This document shows, piece by piece, positions 1 to 7,334 of a stretch of 21,821 bases of DNA. The notes below the pieces were generated by a model. That model was given only the letters and a program-made list of their open reading frames with translations, was not told where the DNA came from and made no database searches. The first letter of the stretch is position 1. Each line of letters begins with the position of its first letter. Source of the stretch: Berkiella sp964502705 (GTDB lineage Bacteria; Pseudomonadota; Gammaproteobacteria; Berkiellales; Berkiellaceae); contig CAZCXZ010000055.1 of assembly GCA_964502705.1 (NCBI GenBank), positions 1 through 21,821 on the forward strand, written 5' to 3'. A program made the position numbers and the translations under genes.

Positions 1-1
1 T

Positions 2-271
2 ACCCCATTTCGTTATGGCGCATTTGATCTCTCGATGCAAACCGGCGTGCCGATTGTGCCGGTGTTTTTACATTATGAAGCGCAAGAACAATTTGAGTGG
101 CAATTTCAGCATTTGCTACACAAGTTATGGATGATTATGACCTCGCAGAATCATCGCGCCAATTATTATGTGTATGATGCTATCGACCCCAAACAATTTA
201 CTTCCAAAGAAGCGTTTTGTGAACATGTGCAAAACTTATATTTGGACTGGGAAAAGCGCTATTTAGATTAA
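2..271 (+). CDS. PlsC-type 1-acyl-glycerol-3-phosphate acyltransferase, C-terminal part (5' end outside window)
   Basis: The reading frame is open from base 2 and ends in TAA at 269-271, leaving about 89 visible residues of a gene that starts upstream. The visible start reads PFRYGAFDLSMQTGVPIVPV. This matches the family stretch after the FPEGTR box of lysophosphatidate acyltransferases (P-F-x-x-G-A-F-x-L-A, then G-V-P-I-V-P-V), which contributes to acyl-acceptor binding. Such enzymes move an acyl chain from acyl-CoA or acyl-ACP onto a lysolipid at the inner membrane. The catalytic NHxxxxD box is not in the window, so activity cannot be judged. The gene converges on the next one with a 4-bp overlap of stop codons. 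It may be the last gene of a lipid operon belonging to the neighbouring cluster, but that link is inference. Confidence 0.75.
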   Translation, partial: TPFRYGAFDLSMQTGVPIVPVFLHYEAQEQFEWQFQHLLHKLWMIMTSQNHRANYYVYDAIDPKQFTSKEAFCEHVQNLYLDWEKRYLD

Positions 272-1329
272 TCAACCCTTGTCGACCACTTTGAAGGTTT
301 TTGTCTATTAATAAAAGCCACAAATTTTGCAATCGGTTGATCTATCTTCAAAAATGCATCCGTCTTGAAGCGAATATTCTCATAGATTTTACCATCTTCT
401 TCTTTTAATAAATAAAATAACCGCTTAGTCAAAAATAGTAGAAAATGGTTGATTAAAAAACCGGATAAGCCTTTTCGTTTTTTTGTCAAATAGATAGGTG
501 TTACTTGAGAGCGATTATCCGGTAACGGTGTATAAGCATAAAGCATATGCAATGTCGGTAATGCAAAGCGTCCAAATAATTTAACTTCTTGCATCATGGT
601 GAGTGCACCAATCGAGCCATGCGCGTACAACATACTATAAGCGTAACGCCCTCCAAACAGATTCACTAACCATTTTACACGTTGATTAACCGGCGCAAAC
701 TCACCGGCTAAAGTAATGTGCAAATGATCTTTTAGATCTTCATTGATCTTTACTGACATATGAACGGGAATATCATGTACTGTGCGCAAATGCTGCGCGT
801 CAATACCATTAACCATGGTAATGTGATAATGGCAGCCTCGTTGATAAGGTATATCATGTGAAAAAATAACGTGTTCATTTTTTAATTCTGGTATCTCAAG
901 TAATTCACAGGCAGCGGTTTTATCAGGCCAAACCCAGATGTAACCATATTTTTCAGTAACTGCGTAATATTCTAAATTTACCGTGCTAGGCTGTTGCTCT
1001 TTGCAAGGAATATCAACACATACGCCTTTTCCATTGAATTGCCAATGATGAAATAAACAACGAATATTTTCCCCACAAACTTTACCCAACGACAAATCAA
1101 CGCCCATATGCGGACAAAACGCGTCAACAGCATACACTTTTGAAGATTCACCGCGGAAAAGGGCAATGCGCTGTTTGCCAATCAGGCAGGATTTTGCTTG
1201 GCCATTTTTGAGATCGCGACTTTTGAAGGCAATGTACCAACCGTGTGTTACCACTTCCCAATTATTGAATATAGTATGCTCTCTTACTGGTTGTGTCTGT
1301 GTATTCAATTTCTGCGGCGTAAGATGCAT
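268..1329 (-). CDS. Rieske non-haem iron oxygenase (paralogue 1)
   Basis: This 353-aa protein has the two-domain build of a Rieske oxygenase alpha subunit. The N-terminal domain binds a 2Fe-2S cluster through C72-P-H74 and C91-L-F-H94, with 16 residues between the pairs. The C-terminal domain has a mononuclear iron site at D177-x2-H180-x4-H185. Such enzymes take electrons from a ferredoxin or reductase and insert oxygen into, or desaturate, a C-H bond. The stretch around the cluster (YAVDAFCPHMG, then GKV and CVDIPC) resembles the sterol-acting KshA and DAF-36/Neverland branch more than the benzene dioxygenases; this rests on motif memory, not a search. It is clearly a paralogue of the protein at 5483-6508. 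It reads away from the main rightward operon across an 83-bp gap, probably from a divergent promoter. A purine-rich stretch (AAGAAG) lies upstream of the ATG. Confidence 0.9.
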   Translation of the reverse strand: MHLTPQKLNTQTQPVREHTIFNNWEVVTHGWYIAFKSRDLKNGQAKSCLIGKQRIALFRGESSKVYAVDAFCPHMGVDLSLGKVCGENIRCLFHHWQFNGKGVCVDIPCKEQQPSTVNLEYYAVTEKYGYIWVWPDKTAACELLEIPELKNEHVIFSHDIPYQRGCHYHITMVNGIDAQHLRTVHDIPVHMSVKINEDLKDHLHITLAGEFAPVNQRVKWLVNLFGGRYAYSMLYAHGSIGALTMMQEVKLFGRFALPTLHMLYAYTPLPDNRSQVTPIYLTKKRKGLSGFLINHFLLFLTKRLFYLLKEEDGKIYENIRFKTDAFLKIDQPIAKFVAFINRQKPSKWSTRVD

Positions 1330-1412
1330 ATTTTCTACTTCTTTTATTAATGGAGTATGATACTTTGTTTTTTATACTTTATTTTGTCAACCAATGAAAA
1401 GGCTAAGACAAT
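1330..1412. promoter_or_regulatory. Divergent intergenic region with short palindrome and repeated ATACTTT
   Basis: These 83 bases lie between the leftward Rieske gene and the rightward operon, so both transcripts probably start here. The perfect 11-base palindrome AGTATGATACT is at 1354-1364. ATACTTT occurs at 1360-1366 and again at 1374-1380, a 14-base period. TATGAT (1356-1361) could be a -10 box for the rightward operon, but no convincing -35 box is present. A regulator site is inferred from this symmetry only. Confidence 0.3.
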
Positions 1413-2024
1413 ATGAAAAAAGCGACCGTTTATTTACTATGCTTGATTTTGAATCTTTTTATATCAGTCAGTTACGCACAAAACACCCAAGCATCTACAG
1501 AAGCAGATCATGAAGCCTTACGTCAGCTTCTTACAAAATCCACGCAAGCACTCAATGAGCAAAATTTTGATGACTTACGCCCATTGCTTGATGAAAAATT
1601 AACAGTTATCACCTTAGATAACAAAAAATACAACTCTCTTGATGAATTCAAAGCCTACTGGGATGCCATGTTTAAAGGCGAGAAACCCAAGTTAAAAAGC
1701 GTCACCATCAAACCTGTTGCGGACGAAAAAACCTTCTTCCCTGCAGCCAATGTTGGTGTCGTCGATGGCACAGCCGAAGAAACTTATCATTTTACCGATG
1801 GCGACGTCCGAACAATACAAACACGCTGGTCTGCAGTGGTTCATAAAGAAAAAAATCAGTGGAAAATTATGAGTATCCATTTTTCTGGCAGTATTTTAGA
1901 TAATCCCGTGCTCACCGCTCTTAAAGGCTACCTCTACAAAATTGCCGGTGGCAGTGCGTTAATCGGTTTGATCCTCGGATTTTTGCTCGGTAAAGGAATG
2001 TGCCGCAAAAAAGCTAACGCATAA
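1413..2024 (+). CDS. Exported, membrane-anchored SnoaL/NTF2-like (DUF4440-type) protein
   Basis: This 203-aa protein begins with a signal peptide (KK, then a hydrophobic run of about 15 residues ending near SYA-Q at 21-23). Residues about 30-160 look like a SnoaL/DUF4440 NTF2-like cone: an N-terminal helix (EALRQLLTKSTQALNEQNFD), LTVITLDNKKY, and late strands RWSAVVHKEKNQWKIMSIHF. A glycine-rich hydrophobic helix at about 179-193, followed by KGMCRKK, should anchor the C-terminus in the inner membrane and leave the fold in the periplasm. NTF2-like proteins are often small-molecule cyclases, isomerases or binding pockets. Here it is the first gene of the operon, and its stop overlaps the next start by one base (TAATG). 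A role as periplasmic binder or isomerase for the pathway molecule is plausible, but no catalytic residue can be assigned. Confidence 0.75.
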   Translation: MKKATVYLLCLILNLFISVSYAQNTQASTEADHEALRQLLTKSTQALNEQNFDDLRPLLDEKLTVITLDNKKYNSLDEFKAYWDAMFKGEKPKLKSVTIKPVADEKTFFPAANVGVVDGTAEETYHFTDGDVRTIQTRWSAVVHKEKNQWKIMSIHFSGSILDNPVLTALKGYLYKIAGGSALIGLILGFLLGKGMCRKKANA

Positions 2025-4144
2025 TGACTTTCGATAAAATCATTCGTGGAGGGCTTATCTTTGATGGTAGTGGCAGCCCTCCTTACCAAGCTGATATCGC
2101 CATTCACCAACAAAAAATCGTAAAGATTGGTCCTCGTCTTTGCGAGACTGCGATTGAAACCATTGATGCAAAATCATTGTGGATCTGTCCAGGCTTCATC
2201 GATATCCATACCCATTATGACGCAGAAATTGAAATTCAACCGGCGTTGAGTGAATCAGTGCGTCATGGCGTAACCAGCGTAGTGATGGGGAATTGCAGCT
2301 TGTCTTTGAATTTGGGTTCCCCTGCAATCAATGCGGATTTGTTCGAGCGCGTTGAAACCATGCCAGAGCTCATCGCTTTATGGAAACAACAAGCACAACA
2401 TTGGCAAACAACCACAGATTATTTGCAGCATTTATCAAGATTAAAATTAGGACCAAATGTTGCGACCCTCGCTGGGCACAGTGCACTGCGTGCGCATGTC
2501 ATGGGACTAGAACGCAGTTTAACAGCCCTGGCAACCGATGATGAAATTAAAGCCATGGTGAAACTTGCGAATGAAGCGTTAGACGCAGGCTGTATTGGGA
2601 TATCAATTGATATGGTGCACTGGCATCGCACCACCGGATTATATACCGGTTCTTCATTGCCATCTCATCATGCGGGTTACAAGGAATATGCCGCACTTGC
2701 CAGTGTGTGTCGTGCAAGGGACGCCGTATTTCAAGTAACGCCCAATCCTAAAAATCTATGGCCATCCATTCTCACAATCGTGAGATTAAGTTATGGCATC
2801 GTACGTGCTCCATTGCGCTGTACTGTCCTATCTGCGATGGATTTAAAAATTAATCCTCAGGCTTGGCGTGCTTTCCCGTTATTTACTTTTATTTGTAATC
2901 AATTTTTAGGCTGTAATATTCGCTTTCAAACTATTCCAGAGCCTTTTACGATATATTCAGATGGCCCTATTACCCCTTTATTTGAAGAATTTAATACCGG
3001 TGTTCTGCTAAACAATTGTAAAACGCCTGAACAACGCCAGCAATTATGGCAATCGGCACAGTTTAAACAACAATTCAAAGCAGAATGGCGAAACTTAAAA
3101 AATCGCACTTTTGATGGTGACTTATCTCACACAATAATTGTAAAAGCTTCGCGCCCTGAATGGATTGGGTTAAGTGTTGAGAATATTGCACGAACAAGTA
3201 ATGAAGACCCCTTAACTTTCTTTATCGATTTACTAGAAACGGAAGATACCGCATTTCGATGGAAACATACCGGTGCTAACCATCGCGAAGCTGTTCGGCA
3301 TCGACTACTGAAACACCCCTACATTTTGCCTGGCTTTAGTGATGCGGGTGCACACTGTCGTAACATGGCTTACTTTGATAGTGCCCTTTCATTGATAAAA
3401 CAAAGTGTGCAGACAGCATTTATGCCGATTGAACAAGCCATTAAGCGCGTAACGTCAGAACCTGCCCAATGGTTTAATGTAAAATGCGGCAGAATAACTC
3501 TGGCAACACAGGCTGATCTTGTCTTGCTAGATCCTAAAAAGTTGGAATGTCCGATAGTATCCCCCATCGAACATGTCGATCCTGATTTACAAGACGCGAT
3601 GCGAATGGTCAAACGCGATACGCATTCCCCCGTTAACCTCGTAATGATTGCCGGTGAAACAGTGGTAAAGCACGGGGTACCTTTGCCAATTTTAGGTGAA
3701 GCTAAACTAGGCGGTTTGCTACGCTCTACTGTACCCGTGGTTGGACACCAGAAGATCTATGAACGTTATCGAAACCGGGTAAATGATGAAGTCTTGGATC
3801 ATCCTTTTGGTGAATATTGGGAAGTGTTTGTCTTAAAGCATCAAAAAAGCATAAATATTCTGATGCATTGCATTGCTTTTGTCATCATGTATGCGCTGTT
3901 TGGTTTATTTGTGATGACTCAAAGCTTTTGGTTTATACTTGCCATGCCGCTATCTCAAATGACAGGGTTGATTGGTCACGCTTATTTTGAACGTTCCAGC
4001 ATTGATCAACGTGACACCGCCTTTTCATGGCGAGCACTGATGTGTTTACATAAGTTATTTTATTATGTTTTAACAGGACGCTATGCCAAAGAATGCGAAA
4101 GAGTCCGTATACAACTCCATCAATTTCAAGCTAAGCAATCATGA
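2024..4144 (+). CDS. Amidohydrolase (N-acyl-D-amino-acid deacylase-like) fused to a C-terminal Mpo1/DUF962-like membrane domain
   Basis: This 706-aa protein appears to be a two-domain fusion. Residues 1 to about 580 form an amidohydrolase of the D-aminoacylase/amidohydrolase-3 group: metal-binding H62-T-H64 in DIHTHYDAE, the bridging-type cysteine C91 in MGNCS, and the late D440 with H444 in SDAGAH. Family members hydrolyse N-acyl amides. From about 597 to 706 a second unit follows: H606, N610 and H615 before a helical hairpin, then IGHAYFER with H652, then H676 and a closing LTGRYAKE. This fits the DUF962/Mpo1 pattern; yeast Mpo1 is an iron-dependent dioxygenase that shortens 2-hydroxy fatty acids. 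Ordinary deacylases of this group are about 480-550 aa and lack this tail. Start and stop overlap both neighbours (TAATG upstream, ATGA downstream). A membrane-bound amide hydrolase that hands its acid to an alpha-oxidising domain is inference. Confidence 0.8.
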   Translation: MTFDKIIRGGLIFDGSGSPPYQADIAIHQQKIVKIGPRLCETAIETIDAKSLWICPGFIDIHTHYDAEIEIQPALSESVRHGVTSVVMGNCSLSLNLGSPAINADLFERVETMPELIALWKQQAQHWQTTTDYLQHLSRLKLGPNVATLAGHSALRAHVMGLERSLTALATDDEIKAMVKLANEALDAGCIGISIDMVHWHRTTGLYTGSSLPSHHAGYKEYAALASVCRARDAVFQVTPNPKNLWPSILTIVRLSYGIVRAPLRCTVLSAMDLKINPQAWRAFPLFTFICNQFLGCNIRFQTIPEPFTIYSDGPITPLFEEFNTGVLLNNCKTPEQRQQLWQSAQFKQQFKAEWRNLKNRTFDGDLSHTIIVKASRPEWIGLSVENIARTSNEDPLTFFIDLLETEDTAFRWKHTGANHREAVRHRLLKHPYILPGFSDAGAHCRNMAYFDSALSLIKQSVQTAFMPIEQAIKRVTSEPAQWFNVKCGRITLATQADLVLLDPKKLECPIVSPIEHVDPDLQDAMRMVKRDTHSPVNLVMIAGETVVKHGVPLPILGEAKLGGLLRSTVPVVGHQKIYERYRNRVNDEVLDHPFGEYWEVFVLKHQKSINILMHCIAFVIMYALFGLFVMTQSFWFILAMPLSQMTGLIGHAYFERSSIDQRDTAFSWRALMCLHKLFYYVLTGRYAKECERVRIQLHQFQAKQS

Positions 4145-5505
4145 GAATGCAATTACCCTCCATTAAACCAGAGAACCTCATCAAGTTGATATTACTGGGT
4201 TGTTGCTTGTTTAGCGTGATTTACTATGGTGCTAGCTATTACCCCGTTCAAACTATCAATGATGCTCCCAATATCGCTTGGGATGCACACATAACTTGGC
4301 TACCCTGGACTGCGCTAATTTATCTTTCTCAAGGACTATTTTTGCTGCTGGGTGTGATCTATGCGCCAAATTCCCTCATGGCTACCCGAACCTATTATGG
4401 CTATCTGATCGCGACGCTGATCGCTGGTAGTGTTTTTATACTGTATCCCACTCAACTCTCACGAATTGATCTAACTAGCTCCCAGTTACAGCCTTTAGTA
4501 GCGCATTTGTATCAGTTTATCTATTGGAGCGATGTGCCAAGTAATTGCTTTCCTTCTTTGCATACCACGCTGGCACTGTTGGCCGGCGCAAGTTTGAGCA
4601 AACGTCGTCAAGGCTGGCAAGTAGCAGCTCCGCTTTGGAGCGTCAGTATTGTGGTTTCTACCTTAACGACCAAACAACATTGCATTTTAGATGTGGTAGC
4701 AGGAATGGTATTATCTTCTGCACTTGGATCTGTCGCAAATTGTTCAATAAGAGACAAAATGGAACCGCTGCATTCAACTATCCTGCCAATAGCGCATCTC
4801 ACATCCGATAGCATTAATGCAATGTATCGTTTGTTTGCACAATATTATGACAGCATAAACTTAGATGCCTTTCAAAGTGATCTGTCTAAAAAATCCCATG
4901 TCTTACAAATTCACAACGAGAATCATATGCTGGTCGGTTTTACGACAATCTTGCATTTTGAAATCGAGTTTCAACAACAGACCCTACAGATTGTCTATTC
5001 AGGTGATACCATCATGGCTGATGCTTATTGGGGTAATCCCATTTTAGCCTTCGCCTGGTTAAAATATGCAGGCACTATTAAAGCACGTCATCCATCACAT
5101 CCCTTATATTGGTTTATTATTGTAAAAGGTCACCGTACCTATCGCTATCTGCCGCTGTTCAGTAAAATCTTTTATCCAAACTATCAATATGCGACACCTT
5201 CATGGGAACAAAATCTGATTGATCATTTAGCAACCATGACTTTCGGTGATAATTACGATAGCAACAAGGGTATTGTCCATTTTCAACATTCTCAAGGACA
5301 TTTGAAAGAATCATGGGCAGCAATTCCAAAGCATTTATTACAACGTAAAGAAATTCAATTCTTTATGAGTAAAAATCCCGATTATCATCGCGGTGACGAA
5401 CTGGTTTGCTTATGCAACCTCGATAAACACAATTTAAAACCCTTATCGCAACGACTATTTAACGAAGGATATTTGCAATACAATGAGCAACACGCTGTCG
5501 TTTAA
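4141..5505 (+). CDS. PAP2/inositol-phosphorylceramide-synthase-like membrane domain fused to a GNAT-like C-terminal domain
   Basis: This 454-aa protein has several membrane helices in its first 200 residues. They carry the PAP2 signature PSNCFPSLHTT (H141) and KQHCILDVVAG (H180, D184). This spacing is like the PAP2_3/Aur1 branch that moves phospho-head groups or dephosphorylates lipid phosphates. From about 215 onward the protein is soluble. YYDSINLDAFQSDL, HMLVGFTTI and YSGDTIMADAYWGNPIL look like beta strands and the CoA-loop helix of a GNAT fold. YWFIIVKGHRTYRYLPLF and a C-terminal stretch to about 445 complete the unit. Neither half is truncated. Start overlaps the upstream stop by 4 bases and the next gene begins 23 bases before its end, so all are translationally coupled. 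The combination suggests one enzyme that both processes a lipid phosphate and acylates it or an amine. The GNAT label is less sure than the PAP2 label. Confidence 0.72.
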   Translation: MRMQLPSIKPENLIKLILLGCCLFSVIYYGASYYPVQTINDAPNIAWDAHITWLPWTALIYLSQGLFLLLGVIYAPNSLMATRTYYGYLIATLIAGSVFILYPTQLSRIDLTSSQLQPLVAHLYQFIYWSDVPSNCFPSLHTTLALLAGASLSKRRQGWQVAAPLWSVSIVVSTLTTKQHCILDVVAGMVLSSALGSVANCSIRDKMEPLHSTILPIAHLTSDSINAMYRLFAQYYDSINLDAFQSDLSKKSHVLQIHNENHMLVGFTTILHFEIEFQQQTLQIVYSGDTIMADAYWGNPILAFAWLKYAGTIKARHPSHPLYWFIIVKGHRTYRYLPLFSKIFYPNYQYATPSWEQNLIDHLATMTFGDNYDSNKGIVHFQHSQGHLKESWAAIPKHLLQRKEIQFFMSKNPDYHRGDELVCLCNLDKHNLKPLSQRLFNEGYLQYNEQHAVV

Positions 5506-6508
5506 TTGCTTTGAACATGTCCCCTTAGGTTGGGTTTGGGTGTGCAAAAGCACGATTATCAAAAAGAGAAAAATCCGAGCATTCAATTTAATGGGGCGTG
5601 AAATCATACTCTTTAGAAGCGATCATGGTCAGCTGGGAGCCTTGGATGCATTTTGCCCTCATATGGGCGCACATCTGGCAGATGGCAAAGTCGACGGCAA
5701 CACGGTTCGCTGTTTTTTTCATAATTGGCAATTTAATCAACAAGGGCAGTGTGTTGATATTCCCTGTCTGGATAGCATGCCAGCAAAAAAAATATCGACA
5801 CGCTCCTTTCATGTCAAAGAACAGTATGGTTTAGTTTGGATATGGACAGGTACCCAAGCGCCCTGCTTTGATGTGCCTTGTGTACCTGCTTTACAAGATC
5901 AATGCCTTGATTTTTCATTAGGTAATGAATGGCAAAAAAAATGTCATCCTAACGTTGTAATGATTAATGCGATTGACGAACATCATTTTCAAACCGTGCA
6001 CAAGATGCCTGGACATATTTTAAATATGGAACCTAAAATCGTTGATGATATGAATATTCGATTCGAAAATACCGGGCGCCCTTCATCGAATCATTGGCTA
6101 GGTCGTTTAGCGAAGAAATTTTATTGCGGCCCTATTACTTATAATATGAGCTACTGGAACGGCATCATCGGTACTGTGACCGTAGGACCTGATAGGCTAC
6201 AATTACATTTAATGTTTGCTTTGCGATCTCATGAAGGCACAACCCTTGGTAAGACTATCGCTTTCACTAAACAGCGCAAGGGGATCGTCGGTAAAATCTT
6301 CAACAGGTGTCTATTACAAATCACAAAATGGGTAGGATACTACTTCGCAGTTGGCGATACCAAGGTATTCCAAAAAATTCAATTTAATTTTAAAAACCCT
6401 ATAAAAAAAGATCGATCAGTAATCGCCTTTATCAAACACTTAGAAAATCAACCCCAAGTCGACTGGTTAGGGCACACAAAAAAAGCTGAGGTAGAATATG
6501 GATCTTAA
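5483..6508 (+). CDS. Rieske non-haem iron oxygenase (paralogue 2)
   Basis: This 341-aa Rieske oxygenase alpha subunit carries cluster ligands C58-P-H60 and C77-F-F-H80 and a mononuclear iron site D165-x2-H168-x4-H173. It shares long stretches with the protein at 268-1329: DAFCPHMG, then GKV, then RC-x-FH-x-WQFN and CVDIPC. The pair therefore arose by duplication and probably acts on the same scaffold at different carbons or in sequence. Its start codon sits inside the end of the PAP2 gene (23-bp overlap), and its own end overlaps the SDR by 11 bp. Electrons could come from the ferredoxin at 11415-11717, since no oxygenase reductase is seen nearby. The substrate is unknown; a steroid-like or isoprenoid ring is suggested only by loose resemblance to KshA and DAF-36/Neverland around the cluster. 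Confidence 0.9.
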   Translation: MSNTLSFNCFEHVPLGWVWVCKSTIIKKRKIRAFNLMGREIILFRSDHGQLGALDAFCPHMGAHLADGKVDGNTVRCFFHNWQFNQQGQCVDIPCLDSMPAKKISTRSFHVKEQYGLVWIWTGTQAPCFDVPCVPALQDQCLDFSLGNEWQKKCHPNVVMINAIDEHHFQTVHKMPGHILNMEPKIVDDMNIRFENTGRPSSNHWLGRLAKKFYCGPITYNMSYWNGIIGTVTVGPDRLQLHLMFALRSHEGTTLGKTIAFTKQRKGIVGKIFNRCLLQITKWVGYYFAVGDTKVFQKIQFNFKNPIKKDRSVIAFIKHLENQPQVDWLGHTKKAEVEYGS

Positions 6509-7334
6509 AACCGTTGTGATCTCTGGTTGCTCTTCCGGCCTTGGCGAGGCACTGTGCCAGCATTTTTTAAATCAGAATTGGAAGGTAATCGCTTTAACCC
6601 GAACGATTGAAAGAGAACTGTTTTCTCACCCCAATTTTCAACAGTTAACTTATGACCCAACGCAAGCTGATTTTAAAAAAATTCAAGCGCTGCTCGCACT
6701 GCATTTACAAAATGGATTGGATTTATTGATTAATAATGCAGGATACGCATTGGTTGGCGCACTTGAAAGCTTAGATGAAACAGCCATGCGCAAACAAATG
6801 GAGGTCAATTTCTTTTCCCATGTCATGGTTACTAAATCTTGCATTCAATCACTACGTGTAAAATCGGGTAAAATTTTTAATCTGTCATCGCTCTTTGGCA
6901 TGATCGGCTGCCCATTTCATACGCTATATTGTGCCTCCAAATTTGCGATTGAAGGTTTTAGTGAAGCATTACATTATGAGCTCTATCCGCAAGGCATTCA
7001 ATGCAGCGTCATCGAACCTGGGCGATATAAAACACACTTTGGCAAGCATATGAACATGATGGCACCAACTGATAAAGATCAGTTAATCTATCAAGATGCT
7101 TATCAAGGATTTCTAAAACTGAAAAGTGATTTAAGCTTAAAAAAAGCAAATGATACCAAACGATTTGCAGAGAAAATTTTTATGCTCGCAAATTGTAGAC
7201 AAGTGCCTTTACGTGTACCTATCGATCTGGACAGTAAAATCCCTTATGTTCTTAAACGAATTTTACCTAGTCGATTATTTTCCAGCATGCAATATAAATT
7301 TTTTGCAAAATATTTTCGATATCGCCATGCTTGA
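6498..7334 (+). CDS. Short-chain dehydrogenase/reductase (SDR)
   Basis: This 278-aa classical SDR has the Rossmann cofactor loop G10-x3-G14-x-G16 (SGCSSGLG), the N79-N-A-G82 structural motif, and the catalytic set S130, Y144-x3-K148 (YCASK), followed by the EPGRYKT cofactor loop. A basic residue at R35 (ALTR) near the end of the second strand is compatible with NADP(H), though not decisive. Such enzymes interconvert alcohols and ketones; in this operon it would oxidise a hydroxyl made by one of the oxygenases or reduce a ketone. Its long C-terminal tail (after about 190) has helices typical of retinol and 17-beta-hydroxysteroid type SDRs, which favours a hydrophobic substrate. It overlaps the upstream Rieske gene by 11 bp and the downstream di-iron gene by 8 bp. 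Confidence 0.9.
   Translation: MDLKTVVISGCSSGLGEALCQHFLNQNWKVIALTRTIERELFSHPNFQQLTYDPTQADFKKIQALLALHLQNGLDLLINNAGYALVGALESLDETAMRKQMEVNFFSHVMVTKSCIQSLRVKSGKIFNLSSLFGMIGCPFHTLYCASKFAIEGFSEALHYELYPQGIQCSVIEPGRYKTHFGKHMNMMAPTDKDQLIYQDAYQGFLKLKSDLSLKKANDTKRFAEKIFMLANCRQVPLRVPIDLDSKIPYVLKRILPSRLFSSMQYKFFAKYFRYRHA

Noticed and set aside
978..1181. 67-codon leftward frame within the first Rieske gene
   Set aside because: It is an alternative frame of a gene whose metal ligands are all in the other frame.
4545..4811. 88-codon rightward frame within the PAP2-GNAT gene
   Set aside because: Out-of-frame shadow; the PAP2 histidine motifs are in the main frame.
7150..7326. In-frame upstream ATG that would lengthen the ferritin-like protein by 59 residues
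   Set aside because: It would overlap the SDR gene by 185 bases; the ATG at 7327 gives the short overlap typical of this operon and keeps all metal-ligand motifs.
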